DNA from: an uncultured Lamprocystis sp.
Lineage (GTDB): Bacteria; Pseudomonadota; Gammaproteobacteria; Chromatiales; Chromatiaceae
Direction of reading: 5' to 3'
DNA length: 46,241 nt
NCBI RefSeq assembly: GCF_903933125.1
Contig: NZ_CAIZIZ010000473.1
Span: 1-46,241, forward strand
Positions 27,158 to 34,966 of this stretch are shown piece by piece. Each line of letters opens with the position of its first letter. Positions within the stretch are counted from its first letter, which is position 1. Made by a program: the position numbers and the translations under genes. The notes under the pieces are model-generated. The model saw nothing but the letters and a program-made list of their open reading frames with translations, searched no databases and was not told where the DNA came from.

Positions 27158-28254
27158 CCACCGACGCCGATGGCGATCTTACGGTCGCGCTGCTCGATCA
27201 GTTGCGGGCGGCCGCGGCGGCTGGCCGCCCGTTGAACCTGCGCGGGGCCGGAACCAAGACCGGGCTCGGCCGTCAGGTCGCGGCGGGCACCGCGCCACTG
27301 GACCTGTCCGGGCACTCCGGGATTATCAACTACCAGCCCAAGGAACTGGTGGTGACCGCCCGCTGTGGGACTACCCTGGCGGCCATTGAGGCCGCACTGG
27401 CCGAGCACGGCCAGCATCTCCCTTGCGAACCGCCGCGGCTGGGTGTTGGCGCGACTCTGGGCGGCACCGTCGCTTGTGGTCTCTCCGGCCCCGCCCGGCC
27501 GTCCGGCGGCGCCATCCGCGATCTGGTGTTGGGTGCCCGTATTCTTACCGGCCGGGCGGAGGTCCTGCGTTTTGGCGGCGAGGTGATGAAAAACGTGGCG
27601 GGCTACGATTGTTCCCGCCTCATGGTCGGGGCATTCGGTACCTTGGGCGTGTTGTTGGACATCAGCGTCAAGGTGTTGCCGTCTCCGGCCGTGTCCCGGA
27701 CCCTGGTGCAGGACTGTGGTCAACCCGAGGCCCTGGCGCGGATGGAGCGTTGGGCGGCGCAGCCCTTGCCCATCACGGCCTCCTGCTGGATCGATTCCGG
27801 CGACGGCGGTCGGCTGTGGGTGCGTCTGGCCGGGGCCGCCCAAGGGGTTCGCGCCGCGGCCGAACGCATCGGCGGCGAACCGCTGGCGGATGCGGATGCC
27901 ATCGGTTTCTGGGAGGATCAGGTCCGTGAGCAGGGCCACGCCTTTTTCCAAGGCGATCTGCCCCTGTGGCGCTGCGCTGTGCCGGCGGCGACGCCGCTCC
28001 TGGAATTGCCGGGTCCGCAACTTCTGGAGTGGGGCGGTGCCCAGCGCTGGTTGCGCAGTGCTGACGCGCCCGCGGTCATCCGTGCCCTGGTCGCCCGCGT
28101 GGGCGGTCACGCGACCCTGTTCCGTGGCGGTGACCGCACGGGGGAGGTCTTCCAACCCTTGTCCGCGCCGCTGCTGGCCCTGCACCGCAACCTCAAGCGT
28201 GCTTTCGACCCCGCCGGCATTCTCAACCCCGGCCGACTGTATCAGGACCTCTGA
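27154..28254 (+). CDS. glcE: Glycolate oxidase FAD-binding subunit GlcE
   Basis: A 366-aa FAD-binding subunit (FAD_binding_4 type) of the membrane-associated glycolate dehydrogenase GlcDEF, which oxidises glycolate to glyoxylate. Seen: NLRGAGTKTGLG near residue 30, PCEPPRLGVGATLGGTVA near 95 and VMKNVAGYDCSRLMVGAFGTLG near 145. ATG 27154 gives the family length (E. coli about 350 aa); an in-frame start at 27016 would add 46 unlikely residues. The usual glcD partner is not upstream; a divergent redox gene is there instead. glcF follows after 9 nt. Confidence 0.92.
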   Translation: MTTDADGDLTVALLDQLRAAAAAGRPLNLRGAGTKTGLGRQVAAGTAPLDLSGHSGIINYQPKELVVTARCGTTLAAIEAALAEHGQHLPCEPPRLGVGATLGGTVACGLSGPARPSGGAIRDLVLGARILTGRAEVLRFGGEVMKNVAGYDCSRLMVGAFGTLGVLLDISVKVLPSPAVSRTLVQDCGQPEALARMERWAAQPLPITASCWIDSGDGGRLWVRLAGAAQGVRAAAERIGGEPLADADAIGFWEDQVREQGHAFFQGDLPLWRCAVPAATPLLELPGPQLLEWGGAQRWLRSADAPAVIRALVARVGGHATLFRGGDRTGEVFQPLSAPLLALHRNLKRAFDPAGILNPGRLYQDL

Positions 28255-28263
28255 GGGCCAACC

Positions 28264-29478
28264 GTGCAGACCCAGATCCTCCCGGAGTTTCTTGCCACCC
28301 CCGCGGGGCGCGAGGCCGACGCCATCCTGCGCAGTTGCGTCCACTGCGGTTTCTGCACCGCCACCTGCCCCACGTATCAGTTGTTGGGCGACGAGTTGGA
28401 CGGACCGCGCGGGCGGATCTACCAGATCAAGCAGGTCCTCGAAGGCCATACCCCGACCCGCATCACGCAGCAGCACCTGGACCGCTGTCTCACCTGCCGC
28501 TCCTGCGAGACCACCTGTCCGTCCGGGGTACGCTATGCCCGGCTGGCCGAGATCGGTCGTCATCTGGTGGAGGAGCGGGTCGCGCGTCCGGTCGGCGAGC
28601 GGCTGCTGCGCACCGCCTTGGTCCGGCTGCTGCCGCATCCGGCCCGTCTGCGTCCGCTGCTCGGCCTCGGTCGGCTGGTGCGGTCCCTGCTGCCGGCCGC
28701 GCTGGCGGCCAAGGTGCCGCGCGCCCGCCCGGCTGGGGACTGGCCCGCGCCGCGCGGTCGGCGGCGTTGCCTGGTGTTGGCCGGCTGTGTTCAGTCGGTT
28801 GCCACACCCCTGACCAACGCCGCGGCGGCCCGCCTGCTCGACCGGCTGGGTGTCGACCTGATCACCAGTCCCGCCGCCGGCTGCTGCGGGGCGGTCGCGT
28901 ATCACCTCAATGCCCAGGACGAGGGCCTGGACGCCATGCGCCGTAACATCGACGCCTGGTGGCCTGAGATAACGGCCGGCTGCGACGCCATTCTGGTGAC
29001 CGCGAGCGCCTGTGCGGGCATGGTGAAGGACTACGGTGACCTGTTGCGCGATGATCCCCTCTATGCCGAGAAGGCCGCGCGGGTGTCGGCCTTGGCCCGC
29101 GATCCGGCCGAGTGGCTGGCGGCGGCGGACTTGAGCCCGCTGGGGGCTCCCGGTCGGGGTCGGCGCATTGCCTTCCACGCTCCCTGCACGCTCCAGCACG
29201 GGCAGCAGATCAAGGGCGTGGTCGAAGGCATTCTTACCCGGCTCGGCTTTACCTTAAGCGTCGTGCCGGACGCGCACCTGTGTTGCGGTTCCGCCGGCAC
29301 CTACTCGCTTACTCAGCCGGAGCTGTCGCTTGCGTTGCGCTCGAACAAGGTCTTCGCCTTGGAGTCTGGTGCGCCGGAACTGATCGCGACCGCCAATATC
29401 GGTTGTCAACTGCACCTGGGGGCCGGCAGTGGGGTCCCGGTGGTACACTGGCTCGAACTGTTGGACCCAGCCAACTGA
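28264..29478 (+). CDS. glcF: Glycolate oxidase iron-sulfur subunit GlcF
   Basis: A 404-aa electron-transfer subunit with two ferredoxin-type 4Fe-4S motifs (Cys25/28/31/35 and Cys75/78/81/85, each CxxCxxCxxxCP) and two C-terminal CCG-type cysteine domains (AGCCG near residue 208 and LCCGSAG near 340). GTG 28264 start, 9 nt after glcE. Passes electrons from the flavin subunits toward the quinone pool. Confidence 0.93.
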   Translation: MQTQILPEFLATPAGREADAILRSCVHCGFCTATCPTYQLLGDELDGPRGRIYQIKQVLEGHTPTRITQQHLDRCLTCRSCETTCPSGVRYARLAEIGRHLVEERVARPVGERLLRTALVRLLPHPARLRPLLGLGRLVRSLLPAALAAKVPRARPAGDWPAPRGRRRCLVLAGCVQSVATPLTNAAAARLLDRLGVDLITSPAAGCCGAVAYHLNAQDEGLDAMRRNIDAWWPEITAGCDAILVTASACAGMVKDYGDLLRDDPLYAEKAARVSALARDPAEWLAAADLSPLGAPGRGRRIAFHAPCTLQHGQQIKGVVEGILTRLGFTLSVVPDAHLCCGSAGTYSLTQPELSLALRSNKVFALESGAPELIATANIGCQLHLGAGSGVPVVHWLELLDPAN

Positions 29479-29511
29479 AGCATCAGGTTCAAATCCTCTG
29501 GAGTGACCAGC

Positions 29512-30432
29512 ATGGCAGAGCGCGTCGGTTTCATCGGGCTGGGGATCATGGGTCGCCCCATGGCGCTGAATCTGCTGCGCGCCGGGTGGAACCTGGCGGT
29601 CTATGCCCGTCGCCCGGAGTCCATGGAACCCCTGGCCGCGGCCGGTGCCGCGACCTGCGATAGCCCGGCGGACGTCGCCCGCCACGCGGATATCCTCTTC
29701 ACCATGGTGGCGGACACCGCCGACGTGGAGCAGGTCATCCTTGGGCCGGGCGGGGTCATCGAAGGGGCGAGCCCCGGCGCCGTGCTGGTGGATATGAGCA
29801 CCATCTCGCCCGCCGTCACCCGCACCATCGCCGCACGGTTGCGCGCGCGCGGTCTGGCCATGCTCGATGCCCCGGTCTCGGGCGGTGAGGCTGGCGCCAT
29901 CGCGGGCACGCTATCGATCATGGTCGGCGGCGAGGCGGCGGTCTTCGAGCGGGTCCGACCGCTGTTCGCGGCGCTGGGGCGCAACATCGTCCATGTGGGC
30001 GGAAGTGGTGCTGGCCAGGTCTGCAAGTCATGTAACCAAATCGTGGTGGGTGCGACCATCGTCGGGGTCGCTGAGGCGATCCTGCTGGCGCGCGCCTCCG
30101 GTGTCGATCCGGCGCGGGTCCGTGAGGCGTTGCTGGGTGGATTCGCCGCCAGCCGTATCCTGGAGGTCCACGGACAGCGCATGATCGACAGCGATTTCGC
30201 TCCTGGCTTCAAAGCGCGGCTGCACCAGAAGGATATGCGCATCGTCGGCGAGTCCGCGCTTGAACTTGGCCTGGCATTGCCGAGCGCCGCGACCATCGCC
30301 CAATACCTCAACGCCCTGGTCGGCCAAGGGCTGGGTGAGGAAGACTCTGCGGCCATTTACAAGGTGTTGGAGGCCATGAGCGGCAGCCGGAGCGCGCATG
30401 GCGGATTGGTTCCCGCGGAATCACCATGCTGA
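29512..30432 (+). CDS. garR: 2-hydroxy-3-oxopropionate (tartronate semialdehyde) reductase
   Basis: A 306-aa beta-hydroxyacid dehydrogenase reducing tartronate semialdehyde to glycerate with NAD(P)H. Motifs: GFIGLGIMGRPMALNL (nucleotide binding), DAPVSGGEAGA (substrate binding), GSGAGQVCKSCNQ with the catalytic Lys, and KDMRI. GGAG precedes ATG 29512 by 8 nt; a GTG at 29503 is less likely. Next to glcEF it completes glycolate to glyoxylate to tartronate semialdehyde to glycerate, except that glyoxylate carboligase is not in the window. The name garR/glxR is by function. Confidence 0.9.
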   Translation: MAERVGFIGLGIMGRPMALNLLRAGWNLAVYARRPESMEPLAAAGAATCDSPADVARHADILFTMVADTADVEQVILGPGGVIEGASPGAVLVDMSTISPAVTRTIAARLRARGLAMLDAPVSGGEAGAIAGTLSIMVGGEAAVFERVRPLFAALGRNIVHVGGSGAGQVCKSCNQIVVGATIVGVAEAILLARASGVDPARVREALLGGFAASRILEVHGQRMIDSDFAPGFKARLHQKDMRIVGESALELGLALPSAATIAQYLNALVGQGLGEEDSAAIYKVLEAMSGSRSAHGGLVPAESPC

Positions 30433-31214
30433 TCATTCGCACTGAACAAATCGCGCAGTTGGCCGCCGACGAGGTGAAGCGCTTCAACGTTCGCTTGCAG
30501 CGGCATCTGCTGGTGTCGTTCCCGTTGCAGACCGCGATGGCGAGTGAGCAGTCACTCGGCGAATTCGTGGACTTCGCGATGACGCAAGCAGCGGCGGTCG
30601 GCATCGATACGGAAGCGACGGTCCAGTCATTCGCTGATCACATGGTTCTCCTGGGGGCGGATTTCCACCGGAATCCGCTCTATGCGGACATCGCGGCGCC
30701 CTTGTTCGACCAGGATCTCGTCAGCCCCATTCAGCGTCTCGATCTCGTCTACGACCGCGCCTGGAGCTACCTCGACGCCACCCGTGGCCCGGATGCGGCC
30801 AACCTGATTCGAGCCATGGCAAGACTCAGAGCCACCTTGGGTACGCCCAAAGAGGGATGGAGCGTCACGACTGATGACCTGATTCAGACACTCCATCGTA
30901 TTTTCCCCGAAAAGTGCGGTGCGCACTCCGTGTCGACGCTGACCAGGTTCTGCGGCGGAACCCTGGCGCGCGCCTGGGAGGATGGCTTCGAGCAGCCGCC
31001 GGCTCGCGTGCTCTATGTCTGTGTCGCCTTTCTCGCCGGACTCGGATTCTTCCGCGATCCTTTGGTGTTGGGGGGGGCGCTGCACTATGCGCAGGCACTG
31101 GCCGCGGAACGCGATCCGGCGCGCCGTACCAAGCTGTTGGGTCGCGGCGTGGCGCTGTATCTCGACACGATGTTGGCGAAGGTGCGCGGCGCGTCGCTGC
31201 TGATCGAGGAATAA
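30426..31214 (+). CDS. Hypothetical protein of a putative effector cassette
   Basis: A 262-aa cytosolic, mostly helical protein that starts inside the end of garR (7-nt overlap). The N-terminal pattern (LIIRTEQIAQL, then a helical stretch ending FVDFAMTQAAAVGID) resembles small conserved proteins that sit beside VgrG/PAAR loci of type VI secretion systems and begin with an IR-x-Q-M helix. That is a pattern impression, not a verified hit. It ends 4 nt before the metallopeptidase-like gene and is surely cotranscribed. Possible chaperone/adaptor. Confidence 0.6.
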   Translation: MLIIRTEQIAQLAADEVKRFNVRLQRHLLVSFPLQTAMASEQSLGEFVDFAMTQAAAVGIDTEATVQSFADHMVLLGADFHRNPLYADIAAPLFDQDLVSPIQRLDLVYDRAWSYLDATRGPDAANLIRAMARLRATLGTPKEGWSVTTDDLIQTLHRIFPEKCGAHSVSTLTRFCGGTLARAWEDGFEQPPARVLYVCVAFLAGLGFFRDPLVLGGALHYAQALAAERDPARRTKLLGRGVALYLDTMLAKVRGASLLIEE

Positions 31215-31218
31215 TACA

Positions 31219-32688
31219 ATGGGTTGGTGTTCGAAACCAGATAAGGCGTCCACGGCGGCTGAAAAGAAGGGATGCGACAAGAAGGTCGGCGATCCCAAGC
31301 AGCCTTGCCCGTTGGCCGATCCCAATATCGTTTCCATCGGCTGGTTGGACGGCGCCGATGACAAGGAGGTGGCCACGGCCGATCAGTGGGTCAACCTGCC
31401 GAAAGAAGATAAGTGGGTCAATGGCGCGGAGATCCAGAACAAAGACCGCCTGGGACTCAAGCCGCGGCTGAAAGTCAAGTTCGACAAACCGGGGTCGCAC
31501 GCCTTCAAGGTCAAGCTGCTGGCACCAACGGGAACCGACGCCTACACCGATACCGAGAAGGGCCGCAATGCTAACTTCAAATACACGGAAGACGAGAAAA
31601 GCTACACCACGGACGCGGACGGCACCAAGATCATCGACGGCGACTTCGCGTTGGTGGCGGGTGGCGGCTACAAGTTCAAGGCCCAGGCCAAAGACAGTAA
31701 GGATAAGGTTGTCAAGACCGGGGACCTCACCACCAAGCGCCTATTCTACTATGTCGAGGCGAAGATGACGGGGTTGACCTCGGTGCTGTCGTCCACGGCA
31801 CCGGTCGACACCGAATATGACAAGCATTACATGGTGCTGAAAAAGCACAGCGCGCTGTCCATTGCCCATCAAAGCAATATCGGCAGCGACACCGATACCG
31901 ACACCTTGTCGGGCAACGTGGATACCGCGGTTGATGCCGACGCGACCGTCAAGCCGACCAAGCCCTATTTGTTGACCGTGGCCTACACGGATCATCTCGC
32001 GGTCAAGCACGCCGACGTGGTGGTCCAGAGTGCCACGGTCGACGTGGGTCCCGGCAAGCCCAAGGTCGTCATTCCGGTCACGGCGGCGGGGTTGCTGTCG
32101 CCGAACACCGTGGCGACCCGTTATCTGTGGCACGATCTGGTTGCGGGTGAGAGCTGGTTCGTCGAGGCCAAATTCAAGCCGGACGGCGGCGGGGAATCCA
32201 CGATTGCAGCCGATAAAGTGACTCACAAGGGGACTGGAGACTATTGGAACGAGGTCGAGGTGGACGTTGCGTCCCTGCCGGCCGGCCGGGGCAAGGTCGA
32301 GGTCAAGGTGAATGTGGTCGACCGGATGCGCGGCGGCCTGGCGCTCGGCGGCGCCAATCAAACCTGTGTCTGTACCAGAGCCTGGTGGAGTGATCAGCCC
32401 GACGCGAAACAGGAGTGTACCATCATCCACGAAATCGGCCACAAGGTCGGGATGGTGGCGAATGGTACGGGTGCGCTGCCGGACAAGGTGGCGACGCATT
32501 ATTCAGGTAAGGGTCATGCCGGGGATCATTGCTTCAAGGGCTGTCCGGATGGCGAGGCCAGCTATTCGACCAGCGCGAATCTCTCCGCATCGCAATGCGT
32601 CATCTTCGGGGCAGTGAACAGCAAGAACGCCTTCTGCGACAACTGCGAGAAGGCCGTCAAGAAACTGGACATCGGCAGCGGCTGGTAG
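31219..32688 (+). CDS. HEIGH zinc-metallopeptidase-like protein, putative secreted effector
   Basis: A 489-aa protein without a signal peptide. Residues 1-35 are Lys/Cys-rich. About 60-370 is beta-rich, with spaced domains that look like Ig-type sandwiches; it is polar and repetitive in Lys/Asp/Thr. The C-terminal domain holds HEIGH (His404, Glu405, His408), followed by His427, His433 and His437 as candidate third zinc ligands and several cysteines (438, 442 and four near the end). Absence of a signal peptide plus an active-site HExxH suggests export by a contractile (type VI-like) machine, or phage-like use. The flanking genes support an effector operon. Target unknown; zinc protease activity is inferred from the motif. 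Confidence 0.65.
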   Translation: MGWCSKPDKASTAAEKKGCDKKVGDPKQPCPLADPNIVSIGWLDGADDKEVATADQWVNLPKEDKWVNGAEIQNKDRLGLKPRLKVKFDKPGSHAFKVKLLAPTGTDAYTDTEKGRNANFKYTEDEKSYTTDADGTKIIDGDFALVAGGGYKFKAQAKDSKDKVVKTGDLTTKRLFYYVEAKMTGLTSVLSSTAPVDTEYDKHYMVLKKHSALSIAHQSNIGSDTDTDTLSGNVDTAVDADATVKPTKPYLLTVAYTDHLAVKHADVVVQSATVDVGPGKPKVVIPVTAAGLLSPNTVATRYLWHDLVAGESWFVEAKFKPDGGGESTIAADKVTHKGTGDYWNEVEVDVASLPAGRGKVEVKVNVVDRMRGGLALGGANQTCVCTRAWWSDQPDAKQECTIIHEIGHKVGMVANGTGALPDKVATHYSGKGHAGDHCFKGCPDGEASYSTSANLSASQCVIFGAVNSKNAFCDNCEKAVKKLDIGSGW

Positions 32689-32723
32689 TCTGCGCTTGAT
32701 GTCATCACCAGAGGGCAGGCAGG

Positions 32724-33200
32724 ATGGACTTTATCCCGGACCAGTTTCGCGAGGTCGCACTCGGTACCTTCGCGCAAGCGGTGTGTTCACCCGCGGCGCC
32801 ATCGTCCGATTGGAGTGGGGTCCGGATCACGGCGCCGCAACGCATCACCATCGCTGCCGGTGAGCGTCCGGTGGTGCCGATCTGCGGCTATTTTCTGGTC
32901 CCGGTGCTGGCCGCCATGGATGGGCCGCCGCTGGGTGTGCAAGTGCGTCATGTCGCGACCAAGGTCATTGTGCGCGGTACGGTGATGGAGGAAGGCGGCA
33001 ACGAACCGGAGGAGCCGCCGCCGCCCGATGCCCCCACGGCGAGCCGTGAGTCCCTCGCCGGGGTGTCGACCGGCGGCTATTTCAACATCGATGCGCAGCG
33101 CTATCTCCCGAAACTCCTGGCGCCTGGGGTCTATGATGTCGTCGTCACCTACGCCGGGTCGAACTCGAATGTCCTGCGAGTCGAGATTGAAGGCATCTGA
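32724..33200 (+). CDS. Hypothetical beta-rich protein, possible partner/immunity protein
   Basis: A 158-aa protein without a signal peptide. Two beta-rich halves are joined by an acidic/proline linker (EPEEPPPPDAPTAS, about 93-106). The C-terminal half contains GVSTGGYFNID and ends in alternating hydrophobics, typical of a small beta sandwich. It follows the metallopeptidase-like gene by 35 nt, where an immunity or adaptor protein would be expected. Function not recognised. Confidence 0.55.
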   Translation: MDFIPDQFREVALGTFAQAVCSPAAPSSDWSGVRITAPQRITIAAGERPVVPICGYFLVPVLAAMDGPPLGVQVRHVATKVIVRGTVMEEGGNEPEEPPPPDAPTASRESLAGVSTGGYFNIDAQRYLPKLLAPGVYDVVVTYAGSNSNVLRVEIEGI

Positions 33201-33214
33201 TTCCCTGGAGGTTT

Positions 33215-34741
33215 ATGGATAGCGACGCAAACCGCGAGGCGCCTCGATCGGCCTTGATCATCATCCCGGCCAGCTCACCGACCGCGAAGTCGCTGGTCCG
33301 CACAGCGGACCCTACGGATCTGACCGATCCACTCGGCGATCCGCGGTGGTGGGTTTTTTCCACTTATTTCGCCCAGGGCTTCCCCTACATGGTGGTGCGC
33401 GCCATGTCGTCGGTCTTTTTCACCGATGTCGGGATGTCGGAGCGCGCGCTGGGTTATCTCAACTTCCTTGGCCTGCCCTGGAATCTGAAGTTCTTGTGGG
33501 CGCCCTTCGTGGATATCTACTCCACCCGGCGTACCTGGATGATCCTGATCCAGGCCCTGCTGACCGTGCTGACCGCGCTGCTGGCCGGACTCTGCCTCCT
33601 GCGCGGGGACGGGGCGGGGTTGCCCGACGCTATTCTGGTGTGGCTCTTCATCGTCTTGGCGTTCCTCGCGGCCACCAATGATATCGCCATCGACGGTTAT
33701 TACATGGAGGGCATCAGCGACCCCAAGCAGCAGGCCGCCTATACCGGGTTGCGGGTCACGGCCTACCGTCTGGCGATGATCGTGGCGCGCTTTGGCATCA
33801 TCCTGGCGGTCGCGGAGGTCGCCAAGCATGCGTTCGGCGGCAATCTGTACAGCGCCTGGGGTTGCGGTTTTGCGGCGGGGGCGGCGGTGATGGCCGTCCT
33901 GACCATACTGCATCTGGTCAAGCTCCCGCGCTACCAGCAGCCGCGGGAGCGCAGCGTCGGTGGCCGTCACGCGGGCGCCGCCTTCCTGAACTCCTTCGCC
34001 GCTTACCTTGAGGTCTCGCCGCGTCGCTCACTCATCGCGCTGGTCAGCGCTCCCCTGCTTGGCTTGGCCCTGAGCGCGGTCCTCCTGGCGTTGGGTGTCC
34101 CTGGGGTGCAGGCCCTGACCTATGGCTTCGCCTTCATGCTGATCGCTTTGCTGGCCCAGGCCAAGCCTGCGATTGCACTGAGTCTGGCCTTTATCATGTT
34201 CTACAAGATCGGCGATGAGATCATCTTCTCGATGGGGACGCCGTTTCTCAAGCGCTATCTGCTGGTGGACAACACGCAACTCGCCTGGATGAGCGGTCTG
34301 CTGGGGTTGGTGGGTTCCATCATCGGGACCACGATCGGCGGACTCTGGATCAAACGCACCGGCTTGCGCCGGGCCATCTGGCCGCTGACGCTGTTGATGA
34401 ATCTCAATATCCTCGCCTACATCTGGCTGGCCTATGAGCGCCCGCTGGCGACCAGCACGCTGGGATTCCTGACCATCGGGACTGTCTACACGATCGAGCA
34501 GATCGCCGCGGGTCTGGGTAACGCCGTCCTCATCGTCTACATTCTGCGTACCTGTAAACCCGAGTTCAAGGCCGGGCATTACGCCATCGGATCGGCTTTC
34601 ATGTCGGTGTTCTCCGCCCTGTTCGGCGGGATGGGCGGAGTCATCGTCGAACAGGTCGACTATATCGGCCTTTTCACCATTGGTTTCCTGGCCTCGCTGC
34701 CGGCGATGGCACTGTTGTTTTTCGTGCGGGTCAAAGATTGA
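33215..34741 (+). CDS. AmpG-type MFS permease (muropeptide transporter family)
   Basis: A 508-aa major facilitator with about 12-14 membrane helices after a 40-residue cytosolic N-terminus. AmpG hallmarks: FAQGFPYMVVRA near helix 1, LPWNLKFLWAPFVD in the loop, and ATNDIAIDGYYMEG (matching the family DIAIDAxR motif, with Tyr for Arg). Likely imports anhydromuropeptides for cell-wall recycling. CTGGAGG lies directly before ATG 33215. It follows the effector cassette by 14 nt and may share its transcript, but the link could be accidental. Confidence 0.82.
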   Translation: MDSDANREAPRSALIIIPASSPTAKSLVRTADPTDLTDPLGDPRWWVFSTYFAQGFPYMVVRAMSSVFFTDVGMSERALGYLNFLGLPWNLKFLWAPFVDIYSTRRTWMILIQALLTVLTALLAGLCLLRGDGAGLPDAILVWLFIVLAFLAATNDIAIDGYYMEGISDPKQQAAYTGLRVTAYRLAMIVARFGIILAVAEVAKHAFGGNLYSAWGCGFAAGAAVMAVLTILHLVKLPRYQQPRERSVGGRHAGAAFLNSFAAYLEVSPRRSLIALVSAPLLGLALSAVLLALGVPGVQALTYGFAFMLIALLAQAKPAIALSLAFIMFYKIGDEIIFSMGTPFLKRYLLVDNTQLAWMSGLLGLVGSIIGTTIGGLWIKRTGLRRAIWPLTLLMNLNILAYIWLAYERPLATSTLGFLTIGTVYTIEQIAAGLGNAVLIVYILRTCKPEFKAGHYAIGSAFMSVFSALFGGMGGVIVEQVDYIGLFTIGFLASLPAMALLFFVRVKD

Positions 34742-34811
34742 TCTGACGCCACCGGCCGCTGGAGCGGTCGGACGGCATTCTCACGCTGGAGAGATTGGGC
34801 AAGTATTCCTT

Positions 34812-34896
34812 GTAGGTTGGGCTGAGGAACGAAGCCCAACGAGGAGCCAAACGTAAGGCGCGGAAATGTTGGGGTTCGTTCCTCACCCCAACCTAC
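34812..34896. repeat. REP-like double hairpin with compensatory changes
   Basis: Arms 34812-34840 and 34868-34896 are reverse complements with two mismatches. Each arm also folds alone: GTTGGGCT with AGCCCAAC in the first, GTTGGGGT with ACCCCAAC in the second. The two mismatches between arms are paired changes that keep both local stems, which argues for selection on structure. It lies in the 225-nt gap between the convergent ampG-like and aceK genes and may terminate both. Confidence 0.8.
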
Positions 34897-34966
34897 GGCA
34901 TTGCGCTGTTTTCGGGTTCGGAGCGAATACTTTCACAATCTCTGGAGCGTGGGAACGAGAAAACGT

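Noticed and set aside
27145-29199. Minus-strand open frame of 684 codons opposite glcE-glcF
   Set aside because: Spans two well-supported genes on the other strand, with low-complexity Gln/Gly/Arg composition.
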